This document shows positions 44,370-56,310 of a stretch of DNA of 64,000 bases, one piece after another (positions within the stretch are counted from its first letter, which is position 1; each line of letters starts with the position of its first letter). The notes under the pieces are model-generated. The model worked only from the letters and a program-made list of their open reading frames with translations. It did no database searches and was not told where the DNA came from. The stretch covers positions 1,202,721 to 1,266,720 of the forward strand of contig BFEA01000317.1 of assembly GCA_003427395.1 (NCBI GenBank), in the 5' to 3' direction. Position numbers and translations under genes: made by a program. This DNA is from Chara braunii (taxonomy: Eukaryota > Streptophyta > Charophyceae > Charales > Characeae).

Positions 44370-46308
44370 GCCACCGTACTAGTAGTCACGGAGTATGGCC
44401 TTGTGAGCATTGACTCAAGTCACTACTTATGGTGTCGAGCGAAGTGAGCCTTTGGTAGGACAAAGTGTGAGAATTACGGCGCAGATATAAGGTAGTGACA
44501 GTATCTGAAGAAAAGGTTCATATCACCACAGATAGCAGCACTAGCGCCTCGGTATCAGCAAGCCCTCGAAGAAGCCAGAAACAAGTGTGACACGTCACTG
44601 AAGAATGAATTGAGCACGACCACGAAGAAGGCAGACACAACTCAGTCAGGTGATTCCAGCGAGGGTATCTCGTCAGCAAAGGAGATTGGGAAATAGATAG
44701 CGTATTTGAAAGAAAATATTCACAGGAGATGAGGAGGTCATCCAGCAGAAACAAGTGTGAGGGTGATACGTCAGCGAAGGAGAAGGGGAAATAGACATTG
44801 TATTTGAAGGAAATTTTCACAGGAGATAAGGAGGTCATCCACAAGAAACAAGTGGAGCTGAAATAGAAGCAAGTGTAGTTGAAGTAGATGCTGCAAAGAA
44901 TTATGGGTAAAAGTCAAATGGTGTCAACTTCAGCATAGAAGAACTGAGTTTCTACACGCGCACAGAAGTAGTTAATAGTGACTGGCTATTTTTGTATATC
45001 GGTCAAGAAGATCCGGGGATCGACAGAGAACCAGAAACTATTAACTAGCTAATGTTACATATCAGTGAAGAAGATCGGGAGATCGACAGAGAACCAGAAT
45101 GTCATCGTCACAGCAGTATTGAAAGAAGCACCAACGCTGACTTTTGAATAAATAGTAGCATTCCTCAAAAAAAAAAAGTAGTGCCACGTCAGCTTTACAT
45201 AAGAGATTTTCAAAGTCTTAGTACTGTCAATGATTGTTTTTCGCAAACACTAGTGCAAGGGGATAGGCATCGTATTGCATGAGGACACTTCATTGACTAT
45301 ATTTATTTATTTATTAGGCACTAGTGCCAGAAGATTGAAGCCACAACAAGGCAGTAAAAGAGGACGACTCATATAGGGCGAGAAGGGTATCTGACCACAG
45401 GTAGTTAGGGTAGAGGAATTGGGAGAGGAAGTGGGAGAGGTGGGTTGATGACTCTTCCAAGTAAGATATGATTGGAGAAGGGGACGTCAAATCTAGGAAG
45501 AAAAGGGTATCCGACCACAGATAGTCAGGGGAGTGGAAGGGGGAGAGGAGGTGGGAGAGGAGGGAAAAGAGGTGGGAGAGGAGGGAAGACGAACTGAAAA
45601 GGGAGTAGGAAGACCACTCGAAAGGAGATTCCTGGGAACAACTGAAGGAGTGTCAGCAGAAGGAGGCTTCCTTGCGAAGAACACAGGAACGAGAGATCAT
45701 TTGGAGAACATCTGAGTGGTAAGTAAAGTTTTTCTTTAGCCCATACTCGCCCGTCCTTCTGTCCTCTGTCTCCCTTTCCCTCCCTGAGATCCCTGAATAC
45801 CACATGCCAGCGCCAAGACCCTCAGAAATGTTGAAGGAAGATGACGCACAACCAATAAAGGGAAGGAAGAACGTACCTTCATCTAAATTAAACGAAAATA
45901 AAAATTGTAAAAGGATTGGAAGACAAATAACTAGTTGCAATTAATCTCGGCCTCAACTTTTTTTATTTTTATTTTTTCCTTTTTCCTCGGGATCATCAAC
46001 TCTCTCTTCTCTATTACATCATTAATAGTACTCCCTGGGATTTGTGGATCTAATTATACTTTAGTTCCCACTACAAAGTCAGTTGTGTGTCTGAGTAGAC
46101 TAACTAAATCGATTTCATGATCTTAAAGGCCCCGAAAATGAACCTCAACATTAGGAGGTCAAAGGGTCCATCATCGCTCCTGTTCTATCAAGGAGCGATG
46201 AGACACAATGTGTTGAAGTAGCTGGGACCCAGCCCTTACGCTCGGATAACTCAGAAAACATCTGCATGGCAAGTCCCTCTTTTCAAGAGGACAGATGCTG
46301 ACACTGTC
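44370..46308 (+). promoter_or_regulatory. 5' region of the LINE with tandem modules
   Basis: Imperfect direct repeats precede ORF1: about 72 bp units at 44672-44744 and 44770-44841 (period about 98), 36 bp units at 45001-45036 and 45064-45099 (GATCGACAGAGAACCAGAA), and about 65 bp units near 45380-45442 and 45496-45560. AGAAACAAGTG recurs at about 44579, 44748 and 44843. No coding frame is present. By analogy with LINE 5' UTRs made of monomers this may be the internal promoter, which is inference. The true 5' end was not located. Confidence 0.5.
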
Positions 46309-49300
46309 ATGGCAATGAACGAGGATCAGACACTCACGGATGAGAGAACAACTACACAACTTCAACAACAGAACGTCAACTCCCCAACACAGGTTTCAGT
46401 TCCGATACAGCCTGCCACAAATGGGGGACCATCTCTCACCGATGACAGATCAGGACTGGCCGTCCCACAGAATAATACAATCAGGGTATCTCAAGAATCT
46501 TTTCCACCACTGTTTGTCGACACACACAAACAACGGGTTAGCACAGAACCAAGAAGCAAGGAGCAGAATTTCAATGGAAAAGAAGGGACCGTGCAGGATA
46601 TGATAATGGAAGAGAGTGAGGAAGGAGTGCTGACAGAGGAGGAACGAGAGAAAAAAAAAAAGAAAGAGCCTCAGTCAGCAGACAGAACTGATCCACAATC
46701 ATCCTGGGCGAAAAAAGTAAGAGATTGATTGCAAAATAAAAAAGACAAACGGTGGATGAGTTGGGAGTTCCAGTAGAAGAACTAAAAGTTCCGCTGAAGA
46801 ATTTGTCCTCAGCAAGAGCATACTTTCTCACACTCTTCCTCCACCCATTGGAACAGAACGTGATTGACCAAGGAGGAAGGAAAACACTGGTAAAGTCTTA
46901 TCCAACAGACAAATTGGTGATGAGAGAGAACACCTATATTAAGCATGAAAGTAACTGGGTCTTCTTTGAGAAAGGAGCTATCAGATCTACAAATGACAAG
47001 ATAAAATGGATCTGTAAGCGACTGGAAAGTATGAAAGATAGCTCAGAAGTGGTACAATAATTTTTTCTCATTCAACCAATTTCTTCAACGGTCTTCACGG
47101 TTCTTAGTTTGTTTGAGCAGGACAAACAAAGAATGGATGGATGGAAGAAGATGCAATGGGAACAGACTGAAGTGAGGGTGTACCCATGGCTTCCGAAAAA
47201 AAATGGTCTGGAAGAACGCAGAGAGCAACTAATGACAGACTTCTATTGGGTGGAACTCAGACACATTCCAATAAAAATTCAAGCGGCATTTGTTTACGAC
47301 TTTGGTCAGATGTACAAGATCGTAGATTTCATTGATCCACTGCCGACCTACGTGGCAAAAAGAGATGACTACTTAATGATTGCCATAGATCTTCCAAAGG
47401 ACCAACTTTTCTCTTTGGATGATATAATCCCTTTCAAAATGAAAGGGAAGATATATCAAATTCACACAGCACATAAGTTTCGTCCTTGGTGTCTTAGGTG
47501 CAGAGCTTACGGACACCTCAGCACAGAGACTGCTTGCACACAACACCCGCAACACATAGTCAATAAGGATGGTCAGCTGAAAAGGGATTCACATAGACCC
47601 AATCGATGGCTACCGGTGCTACCTGGCTATGAAGGCTGGGTATACATTGATGAACTAGCCCAAAATGGACAGCCATGTGGTTCGACCTGGGAGGGAAGAG
47701 GTGATCCTCGTCGATCTTCTCGCCCACCAGCGGAGTGGGTCCCTCAGAGTAATGGACCGATGGAAAAAATAAATAAAAATCAACAGAATTCCAAACAAAA
47801 AAGCACAACAGCAGCTCAAAAGCTGGGAGCCAGCACATCAGAGTCAAGGACAGAAACTTCTTCATCTAACTCTGTGGGTTCCCAAAATCTGGTGAGCGAG
47901 TCTCATGGGAATCCAGGAAAGAAAGCAGATGAAAATGGTTTTAAAAGTAAAGTCCAACAATCATATCAGCAAGTAGGACCACAAGCATCTGCTTACCTTC
48001 CCACGGCAAGTAAGTCTGGCTCCATGGTGTACAGACCTGTAAATGCAGAAAAATCGCAGGCACAAGGCCAAAAAGACAAGGCTTCATCCTCATCTTCCAA
48101 ACAGCAAGACAGGGAGGAAAAACAGGACAGATCTCAAAATGAAACAAGTCTCTCATAGGAAGTCAAAACCACAGGCCCAAGTCCCATGGAGATAGATGCA
48201 TTAAAAGAAGCCTTTGGACCGCAGCCCATGAAACTGGATCCCATCCCTGCAGCACCCCCCCCGCCGGATATCACTGCAATTGTGCAACAGAGTGAGAATG
48301 AGGTGAGCCAAAGGGTGGATCTAGCAACCATTGCAGACTGGCTCATGGAAAGTCTAAAAGTAAAGTACACTGGACTTTCTGATGAATTTTGGGACACCTC
48401 TTACCGAGACTTGATCCCCCTCCTGGAAACAAGTGAGAGTCTGAGAACTGTACTGGCAATGGCCCACCAAAGGGAGTTAGCTGGCAGCAGGTCCTTCACT
48501 GACTGCTACCAGTGGTAATAGATAGATTTCAGTCTCTGTCCCAACAACAGCAACCCGGTAGTGACATTTATAGTACTATGGGACAATCACAACAATCACA
48601 GCAAAAGGAGGGAAAGAAAGATCAACAGGTGATAAAGGAAAATTTACCTAATAATGTAGAAACTCACGCAGAAATCATAGATGCAGGGCAAGTGACAAAA
48701 AATAACAGCGTCACAAAAAACATGATAACGAAATCCATCTCAGAACTGGTGACAAAACTGCTCCCATCTTCGATGCAGAGACTGGGAGGTCTGACACAGC
48801 AAGCTCCCTGTGACAATGCAGAAACGGACGAAGGGGTGAAATTGCTGGAAGTGGTGTCACAAATCACGGGGGAAACGAAGTTCCTACAGCTCATACAGTC
48901 AGAGGAGCAGTCGAGACAAAATACTAAGAAATCATCTCTAATTGAATGGGATGACCAAGATGTGGAGAGTACAGTCCAAAACACAAGTCCTGAAATACCT
49001 CAGAGTGAGAAGGATTTGTGTATGGATCAGAGAAAGGAACCAGCCTCTGAGGACAGAGGGGAATTGTCTCAGCAGAAGGGTCTCTGTCCAATGTCAACTC
49101 ACATTGGAGAAATGCAAAAGGACAGTACCCCACCACTTACTGCAGACCAGGATGAGGAACCAAATAAGGAAAATAAAATGCAACAGTCTTTACAGGTAGT
49201 GGACATCCATAAATCAGACCAGATCACAATACAGGGTCCCCTCCTACAAGAACAACAAAAGGAAGGATGTGAGAATGGAGGGAAGAGTGTAGAAAATGAA

Positions 49301-50135
49301 GTTTCACTGCTTACCCATGGAGAGTGTAGAAAATAATTTTTTACTGCTTTCCCATAGTTCAGTGTGGGATCCAGAACTGACACCACACAATGACTCTCAG
49401 CAGTTCCCTCACGATCCCTCCCCACAAAAGTCCAGCTGAATAAAAGAAGACTTTCCAACACCACTGGACAACGAAAAAATAACTATGGAAAATGTCATGA
49501 CAGAGGGGCAGGAGGTTTTAAATAAGGAAAAAGACAACCAAGAGGAAAATTCAAAACAGAATCAGTTTCCAAAACCGTCACTCCCCCCTCTGAATCCTCC
49601 CCTGGAAGGAGTGCTGATCAGTAAAAGACAAAAATTGAGGCAACTCATGGGCAGGGGATATACAGAACAGACTCTTTCCAAACCCGGTACTTTGGTTCTC
49701 TCAGTAAGAAGAAAGGAAGGGGAATGAGAAATAGGTTTGTCAAAACCAGAAGGGGCAGTTCATGGAGAAATAACTATACAAGGAACAGTGGCAGGCATGC
49801 TGGGGGGAAGGTTATCAGAGATGGCCAGGTTTAAGACAGAACTGGCCAAATTTATCCTGGAACATTTCCCACCTGGTGGTACTTCAGTACTAATTATGAA
49901 TACTGAAGCTCAAAGCATGGCACTAAGGGATGTTTATCTCAAATTTGACCAATCCCGTACGGCCAATCTGCGTTGGCTGTCCCAAGGGTCCATTGCAGAA
50001 CCTCAGCTGTTGAAGATTAAGGAGAGCAGCTTTTGGTCAAAGGCGGATGTCACAATCCTTCTATCTCGGATACTTCTCAAAGGTTTGCTTACAGAAGGGG
50101 GTACTCTGGATTCTGCACAATGGATTAATTTGTAA
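46309..50135 (+). pseudogene. LINE ORF1, unusually long, with CCHC knuckle
   Basis: The frame opens with ATG at 46309 (MAMNEDQTLTDE) and runs about 1,270 codons with a few stops and shifts (46726, 47058, 48156, 48516, 49334, 49725). The order is a Gln/Thr-rich leader with an acidic-then-Lys run, a globular part (46752-47700) resembling the DUF4283-type region of plant LINE ORF1, and a knuckle CX2CX4HX6C at 47490-47537 (CLRCRAYGHLSTETAC). Then come GWVYIDEL, a long Ser/Gln-rich linker with two short helical islands (48186-48500, 48740-48900), and a final globular piece (49737-50135). It would bind LINE RNA. Plant ORF1 is usually much shorter, so the extension is notable. Confidence 0.8.
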
Positions 50136-50176
50136 AGAAATTACCATATATGTGAAAATGGGTAAGATTTGAAGTG

Positions 50177-53100
50177 ATGGAAGGTCTCAATATCGTGAAT
50201 GAATTTTACAACAAAGATAAAAATTGGAAACAACTAAGAAGAGAGGCAGATTTGGATCTTAGATCACTCAATGTAAATGGGTTGGCATCAGCCAAACAGG
50301 CCAAACGCCAAGAGGGGTAGATGGCAGAAATTGACCTGATGTAATATACATACAAGAGATTCATCTTATGGACAACCCATATCACAATCATACACATAAA
50401 CAAATGGGGCCTCACAGGGCCTTCAGAGCACATGCCCCAAAACCAGGTAGTGCAGGGGTGGCCATTTGGATCCCCCCGGATTCAAGGGTAGAGCCAGTGC
50501 ATTGGGAAATGGACCAAGAAGAAAGGAGATGGGTCTACATACTAGCAATGTTGGAAATAGAAATAGTAACAATATTGTGTGTATACAGTCTAAATGAAGT
50601 AAATGAAAGGAAACAATTCTTTGAGCATATTAAAAGCGTCCTTCCAGTTGGGATCCCGATCATTATGGCGGGGGATTTTAATGCGCCCCCAAATCGCAAC
50701 CTTGATCGTTGGCATATCCCAGACCCCTGCCCCTCTTATATGGAAATGGATGAACAAATGATTAAAGGGTTAGGGCAGTCACTTAATCTCTTTGACTCGT
50801 ATAGACGCTCGTTCCCTACCAAACGAAAGTACACATGTTTCAGAAAGAGTCAATCGGCCAGAGCTACAAAATCTCGTATAGATCTCATTTTACAGTCGGA
50901 AAAACTGGAAGGTGCTCTACAGATAGTGGAGATCTTTCCTCAAAGCGTTTTTCCGGGCCTAGACCATGCTATGTGTGTAACAATATTGTCATTTAGAAAA
51001 AAAACAGACCAGGGTAAAGGTTTTTACAAATTAAATACATCCTTACTAAATATTGATCAATTTAGACTATACCTACAAGATGTATGGTCCTTCTGGAAAA
51101 AACAGAAGGATCTGATCAAAGACGACATAAGATGGTTCAACAACGGCCTTCTATTTTTAGGCCGTAAATGCAATGAATATTCCAAGTTACTAGCAGCACA
51201 ACGACACTTTGAAGAAATCAATCTCCAATCACAGCTAACGCAACTACAGCAACAGAAGGACGCAACCAATAAGGAAACTGATTTATCTTCGATAACAAAG
51301 GATATTCAAGACATTGAATCCAAATTGTTATCCTGTATGGAATTTCGGTGGCAAGGAGTCAGAATCAGAGGGAAACTGAAAGGATATAATACAGAAGGGG
51401 TAATGGATACTAGATTCTTTGCTATAGCAAAATCCAGAGCAGGAAGATCAGTGATAGAAACTCTCTTTGATCCTCAAAATCCTTGGGGATCTTGGGCTAC
51501 ATCAACAGCAGCTTGTTCTCAGATAGCAAGGAACTACTAAAAGGAGCTTTTTAAATCAGAATGTAAAAACATTCCTAAAGATCAACGTTCAAAGGAGATT
51601 GAAGAATTCCTAGTGTCTCTTTCTAAATCCCTTATAGAAAAACAAAAAGAGATGTTAGAATCTCCTCTGACCAAAGAAGAAATTTGGACTGCCTTCATGA
51701 AGATGGAAGAAGAAAAAACTCCGGGAATAGATGGGCTGCCAAAAGAATTTTGGGAGAAAATGTGGGCGCATATTTCACAAGATCTAATGAATTTTTACTA
51801 TGCAGTCTGGACTACAGGGAGAATGGGTGAAGTGGTAGGTCAAATGGTCTTAACCCTCATATACAAGAAGGGAGAGAAAACGGACATAAAAAACTATAGG
51901 CCAATTACACTGCTCACTGTGGTATACAAATTGGCTGCCAAAGCCCTAGCAAATCGTTTGATGAAAGTGATAATGGATATAATCCATCCTACACAGACAG
52001 GTTTTATCAAAGGGAGGAACATCCAAGACAACATCCTTCTGGTCAATGAATTAATCAAATTATCGAGACAGTCAAAGCACAATGCGGCGTTTATTTTCAT
52101 TGACTTTGAAAAAGCATATGATCATATGGATTGTTTTTTCTAGATAAATGTATGAAAAATTTTAATTTTGGCCCAAATTTTCGTAGATGGATATAAATTT
52201 TACACTCTAATGCAACAACAAGAGTTATGATCAACGGCAACCTAGCTCCACCCATAACTCTAGAGCGTTCGGTAAGACAAGGTGACCCAATCGCACCTTT
52301 TTTTTTTGTTATCATGATGGAGGCCATAGCTGCTAATTTGAGGAAAAATAAGGATATGAAGCGTATTCAAGTGTCATACCTCCCCAAGGAGGTCATTCCA
52401 GTATGCTCCTTATTTGCAGATGACCTCTCATTAATGGCAGACGTATCTCATGAGAATATGAAAGAAATCCAAAATTTGATGAATAAATTCTGTTATCTGT
52501 CATATATGAGGATCAACTGGGGGAACAAGACTCAGGGATGGTGGATACATTACCAGGGTGTGAGACTGCCAGAGCAACCTCACATAAATTGGTTGCCTCC
52601 AAATAATCCCATTAGAGTTCTAGGGATCTCTCTGTCTGCAACAGGCAAACCCTTAGTAAACAATGAATGGATAACGAAACCGGCCCTAGCAAAAATGGAA
52701 CAATGGAAGGATAAACAAATATCTATAATAGGAAGGGCACTTATAATAAATAATGTTATTTTTGCATCCTTATGGTACAAAGCAGCAATCTGGCCTTTAG
52801 ACAGAACAACACTCAAAGCGCTACAAAGGCAAGTCACGACATATCTTTGGAGAGGCAATCATGATCATAAAAATGTAATAAGCAGGGTTGCAGGGCAGAA
52901 TGTAGTACAACCAAAATCCAAAGGAGGCCTAGGTATATTGGACCCAGCTACGCAAATAATGATACTAGCAATCCAATGGATTAGGCGACTATTGTTCAAA
53001 CCTCAAACCCCTTGGATATCCTTAGCCTGGGAACAAATTGAACGACTCGCACCAGAAGTCCTAGAAGGAATTGACCCCATGATCTGGTGAGAAAATCGAA

Positions 53101-54764
53101 GTTGGTCCATACAAAGAGGAAAAATGCATGCCCCCAACTAAGATCCCATCTCTAAACACCAAGCAGTAAGATCAGACATGAGAAATGATTCTTTTTGGCC
53201 TGAACTCCTTAAAACATGGAGAAAACTACCACTAACTGATAAGATCTATCCAAAAAGATGGGAAGAAGTCTGTCAACAATCTCTGTTTGATAACAGGTGG
53301 ATCACAGATTCCCAAGGTAGAATGTTACACTGTATGAGTCCACCTTGGAAAGGATGGGTCAAAAATGGAACCCTAAGGATAGGTGATTTATGAGATAAGG
53401 AAACAAAGGACTGGGTCGCATACACAGATCTTGCTCCTAAATTAAGATATTGCAGACTAGTAGAAGCAACTTTGGACCAGATACTAGAGTTAATCCCCCT
53501 AGACTGGGTAAGGATTTTAAGAAAAGGTCCGAAGCTGGAAGAAGGAGACTGGGTAGGACTGGATGGATATGAACAACATGTGGGGAATATAATTATGTTA
53601 CAAGGGGATGAGACAACTTTATTGACTATTTTTAGGTTAGGATATAACAATATCCTTTTGAATACCCACCCACGGGAAACAAGATGGTTGCAACAAGATC
53701 ATATTTTCAGGATAAGGGTGCTAGAGGATAAAAATCAATGGTACGCATTCAAAACTAACACCCCGATAGACAAACTACCTTTTGATCCTAACAATTGGGT
53801 ATGGACTTCCATGTGTGGAAAGAAAAGGAAGAGTGTTGGCTCTCTACACACACTAACGGTCAGGTCAACTTACAGAATGTTAAGACCTAAACTCAATCTA
53901 AGGGATAGGGTCGAGATGAGATGGATGAAACACCTGAATGTAAGCAAAGATTCTTGAAGGAAAATAAAATGGTTCAAAAACATTAAATCTAGACCTCCGA
54001 AAGTTGCGGCATTACAATGGCAGATCGAACACTAGTGTCTACCAACAAACGACTGGATCACTGGTAGAACATCATTGGGAAAAAGGGGTTTAGCCTTGCC
54101 ATGATGCAAATTCTGCCTCTCAGCATTTCCCTCTAGAAAAATCCCGGAGACAATAGAACATATCTTTCTACAATGTCCCGGATCAGTATGGATGTGGAGA
54201 TGGTGGGATAGGATATGGGGTCAATTAGAGACATCACAAGAATGACCATGGGACTGGAGGGCATTGTTATGTGAATCTTGGAGCCCAGATCAACTAGATG
54301 ATTTCACTCAAAATTTATTTCAGATGGGGAGGGGAGCCCTTATATGGGTCATTTGGCGCAGGAGATGCACATTTGAAATGGAGTGGGCAAGACTGGATGG
54401 TCAGGAGTTTATGGAATCTATCAAACAACAAATACACACAGAAATTATAGCACAATGGGAAAAAGTAAAAAGGAAAATCAAATTCTTATCATCCAAGAAG
54501 GAAATTCTTCAGCATATTCAAAACTTCAGCAGCGCATGGCTAGGGGGTCCTCAGGGGGGGGAAATTGGAAAGATCAGATGGAAAGAGTATAAGGCTGAGT
54601 ATCACGGAGAACAACAAGAAACTAGAAGGGAGCATCACCTTACCTTCCATGATTGGACAAGCATAGACCCCTCAATACCTCTATGCCCTATGTCGGAATT
54701 CCCAAACCCTTTCCCACCTTCAGCAATGAGTCTGGTTCCTCGAAGTTGGTATGGTTTGGATTAA
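50177..54764 (+). pseudogene. LINE ORF2: endonuclease, reverse transcriptase, zf-RVT
   Basis: ATG at 50177. The endonuclease shows N (LNVNGL), E (IQEIH), GDFNAPP (about 50675), SRID (about 50872) and LDH (about 50960), so the APE-type active site is kept. RT spans about 51720-52480, with motif A FIDFEKAYDH (about 52095) and intact FADD (about 52417). The C-terminal CX2C...HX3C zf-RVT (CKFC ... EHIFLQC) lies at about 54105-54175, and the end segment GALIWVIWRRRC...PFPP runs to 54764. Defects: a shift near 50325, a shift in the T-run near 52135, and stops at 51538, 52193, 53088, 53389, 53955, 54033, 54103 and 54244. It nicks target DNA and copies LINE RNA. This copy is dead but the youngest-looking here. 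Confidence 0.9.
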
Positions 54765-55048
54765 ATGGCAAGATTCCCAAATACCCTTTGTTGAAAGGTA
54801 GCTGCTAGAGTAATTTTGACAAATCTGGCGCTCGTCTATACGGGTGAAGAGGCCGCTTTTTCAAACACTAGATCAGGGTAATCATGAGGCATTCCCTACG
54901 GATGTTCGATGATATGTATCATATTCAATTTGTATATGGAATGCTGGACCCATTTTCCGGCAGGTGACGCTCCCCACCAATAGATGGAGCTGCCCTCAGG
55001 GTATTAGAGGTGTCTGCTCTTATCAGCACCTCTAACACTGTTGTAGGC

Positions 55049-55091
<43 letters not shown>
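54765..55091 (+). mobile_element. LINE 3' UTR, tail segment, hairpin and poly(A)
   Basis: The 3' UTR follows the ORF2 stop. It has the shared segment (GCTGGACCCATTTTCCGGCAG ... CCCCACCAATAGATGGAG, about 54943-54990), a 9 bp perfect stem of 55004-55012 with 55027-55035 around a 14-nt loop, and 39 A residues at 55053-55091. This copy links the dispersed tail fragments to the ORF2 family. Confidence 0.92.
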
Positions 55092-55094
<3 letters not shown>

Positions 55095-55097
55095 CAT

Positions 55098-55495
55098 TTC
55101 TGCTGCTGCTTTTGCATGTTCTTCCTGAATGAATAACGCCATGATGTTGTTCCGACCCAGTCACCCATGTTTTGCAATGTAAAGGTTTCCCCGGATTGCT
55201 TGGGCTTCAATTCCTTCTTGATTGTATCGATCACCCATTTCCTCTTCTCCGCGGGTTGGAGATCTGCTCCATTGCATGTGAAATTGAACACTACGCCATG
55301 TTTTCCGTGCAGATCATCCAACTCTGCCACTTTCTCTTCCGGATATTTTCACATAATTACCTCTTCTTCTTTGCCATCTACCTTTTGAATTTCTGTTGTT
55401 TGTATCCCCTGCACTTTCGTTTTGTCTATCAAAAATTTGAGCATCTCGTTATCAATCACGTTGACACCTTTTTTCGTCATGTTCAAATTCGTTGA
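55098..55495 (-). pseudogene. Unrecognised minus-strand reading frame truncated by LINE insertion
   Basis: From an ATG near 55483 (MTKKGVNVIDNEMLKF) the frame runs to the LINE poly(A) edge at 55092, with one TGA (about 55349) that would be Trp. The sequence is protein-like and charged (KYPEEKVAELDDLHGKHG, then KRKWVIDTIKKELKPKQ). I recognise no domain. Continuing upstream the frame stays open to 56005 but is Pro/Ser/Leu low complexity. It could be a host gene exon or another element's gag-like protein. Confidence 0.4.
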
Positions 55496-55499
55496 GCTC

Positions 55500-56272
55500 C
55501 CGTTTTGGGACGAGGCAGACTCAAAGCAGGCTGGAAAGGCCAGGGAGGGAACGATGGGATCAGATCGGGCAGAGATCTGACTAAACTTGGGAGTGGGATG
55601 GACAGGATTCAATTTGGGAAAATTCGGGATGGGGTCGGACAGAGGTCGGCCGAGGGTTGGGTGAGATCCGGGAGGGAGGTTGGAATGATAGAGGTGGGGG
55701 TGCCTAGTGGGGACAAGGGTCAGAGGAAGGGTAATTGACAAGGACCCGGGCAATGATAGTTGGAGATAATTAGGGACTAAGGGTGCTGCGAGGAGGTGGG
55801 TATTGCAAGTGCAAAGAAAATTTGTACCGAAATGGGGTATGACGAAATCGATGGAGGTTGGGCGGAAGACTGAATGGATGAGATGGTAAAGAATATACAG
55901 GGAAATGGAGGGGAGTCGAAGGAATGAAGCGGAGGAGGGGAAGGGCCCAATGTACAACAAGATAGACGGCGATATAGACGGGTAAGATCGCAAGGGAAGA
56001 GACAAATATGAGAGAGAGAAGAAAGGAGGTCGTTGGCGAAAGAAGAGGTTGGATGATGTGTCGGGATGGCTCAGAGAGATGGATGGAACGGGGCAAAGAG
56101 GAAGATGGAAGGGAAGCTGGAGTGGAGAAAGGAGGCTACTACGTATCGATGGATGAAGGTTAGTGTGAGGATAGTGGTTGGGGAAGTCAATAGGGAAATA
56201 AGAGAATGAAAAGGAGCGAGACTGCAGGTGTTAGTGATGTCTGCTCCTATCAGCATCACTAACACCGGTGGA

Positions 56273-56310
<38 letters not shown>

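Noticed and set aside
44570-44850. CRISPR-like spaced repeats
   Set aside because: Units are imperfect, few and about 98 bp apart in eukaryotic LINE 5' DNA; no conserved short repeat with unique spacers.
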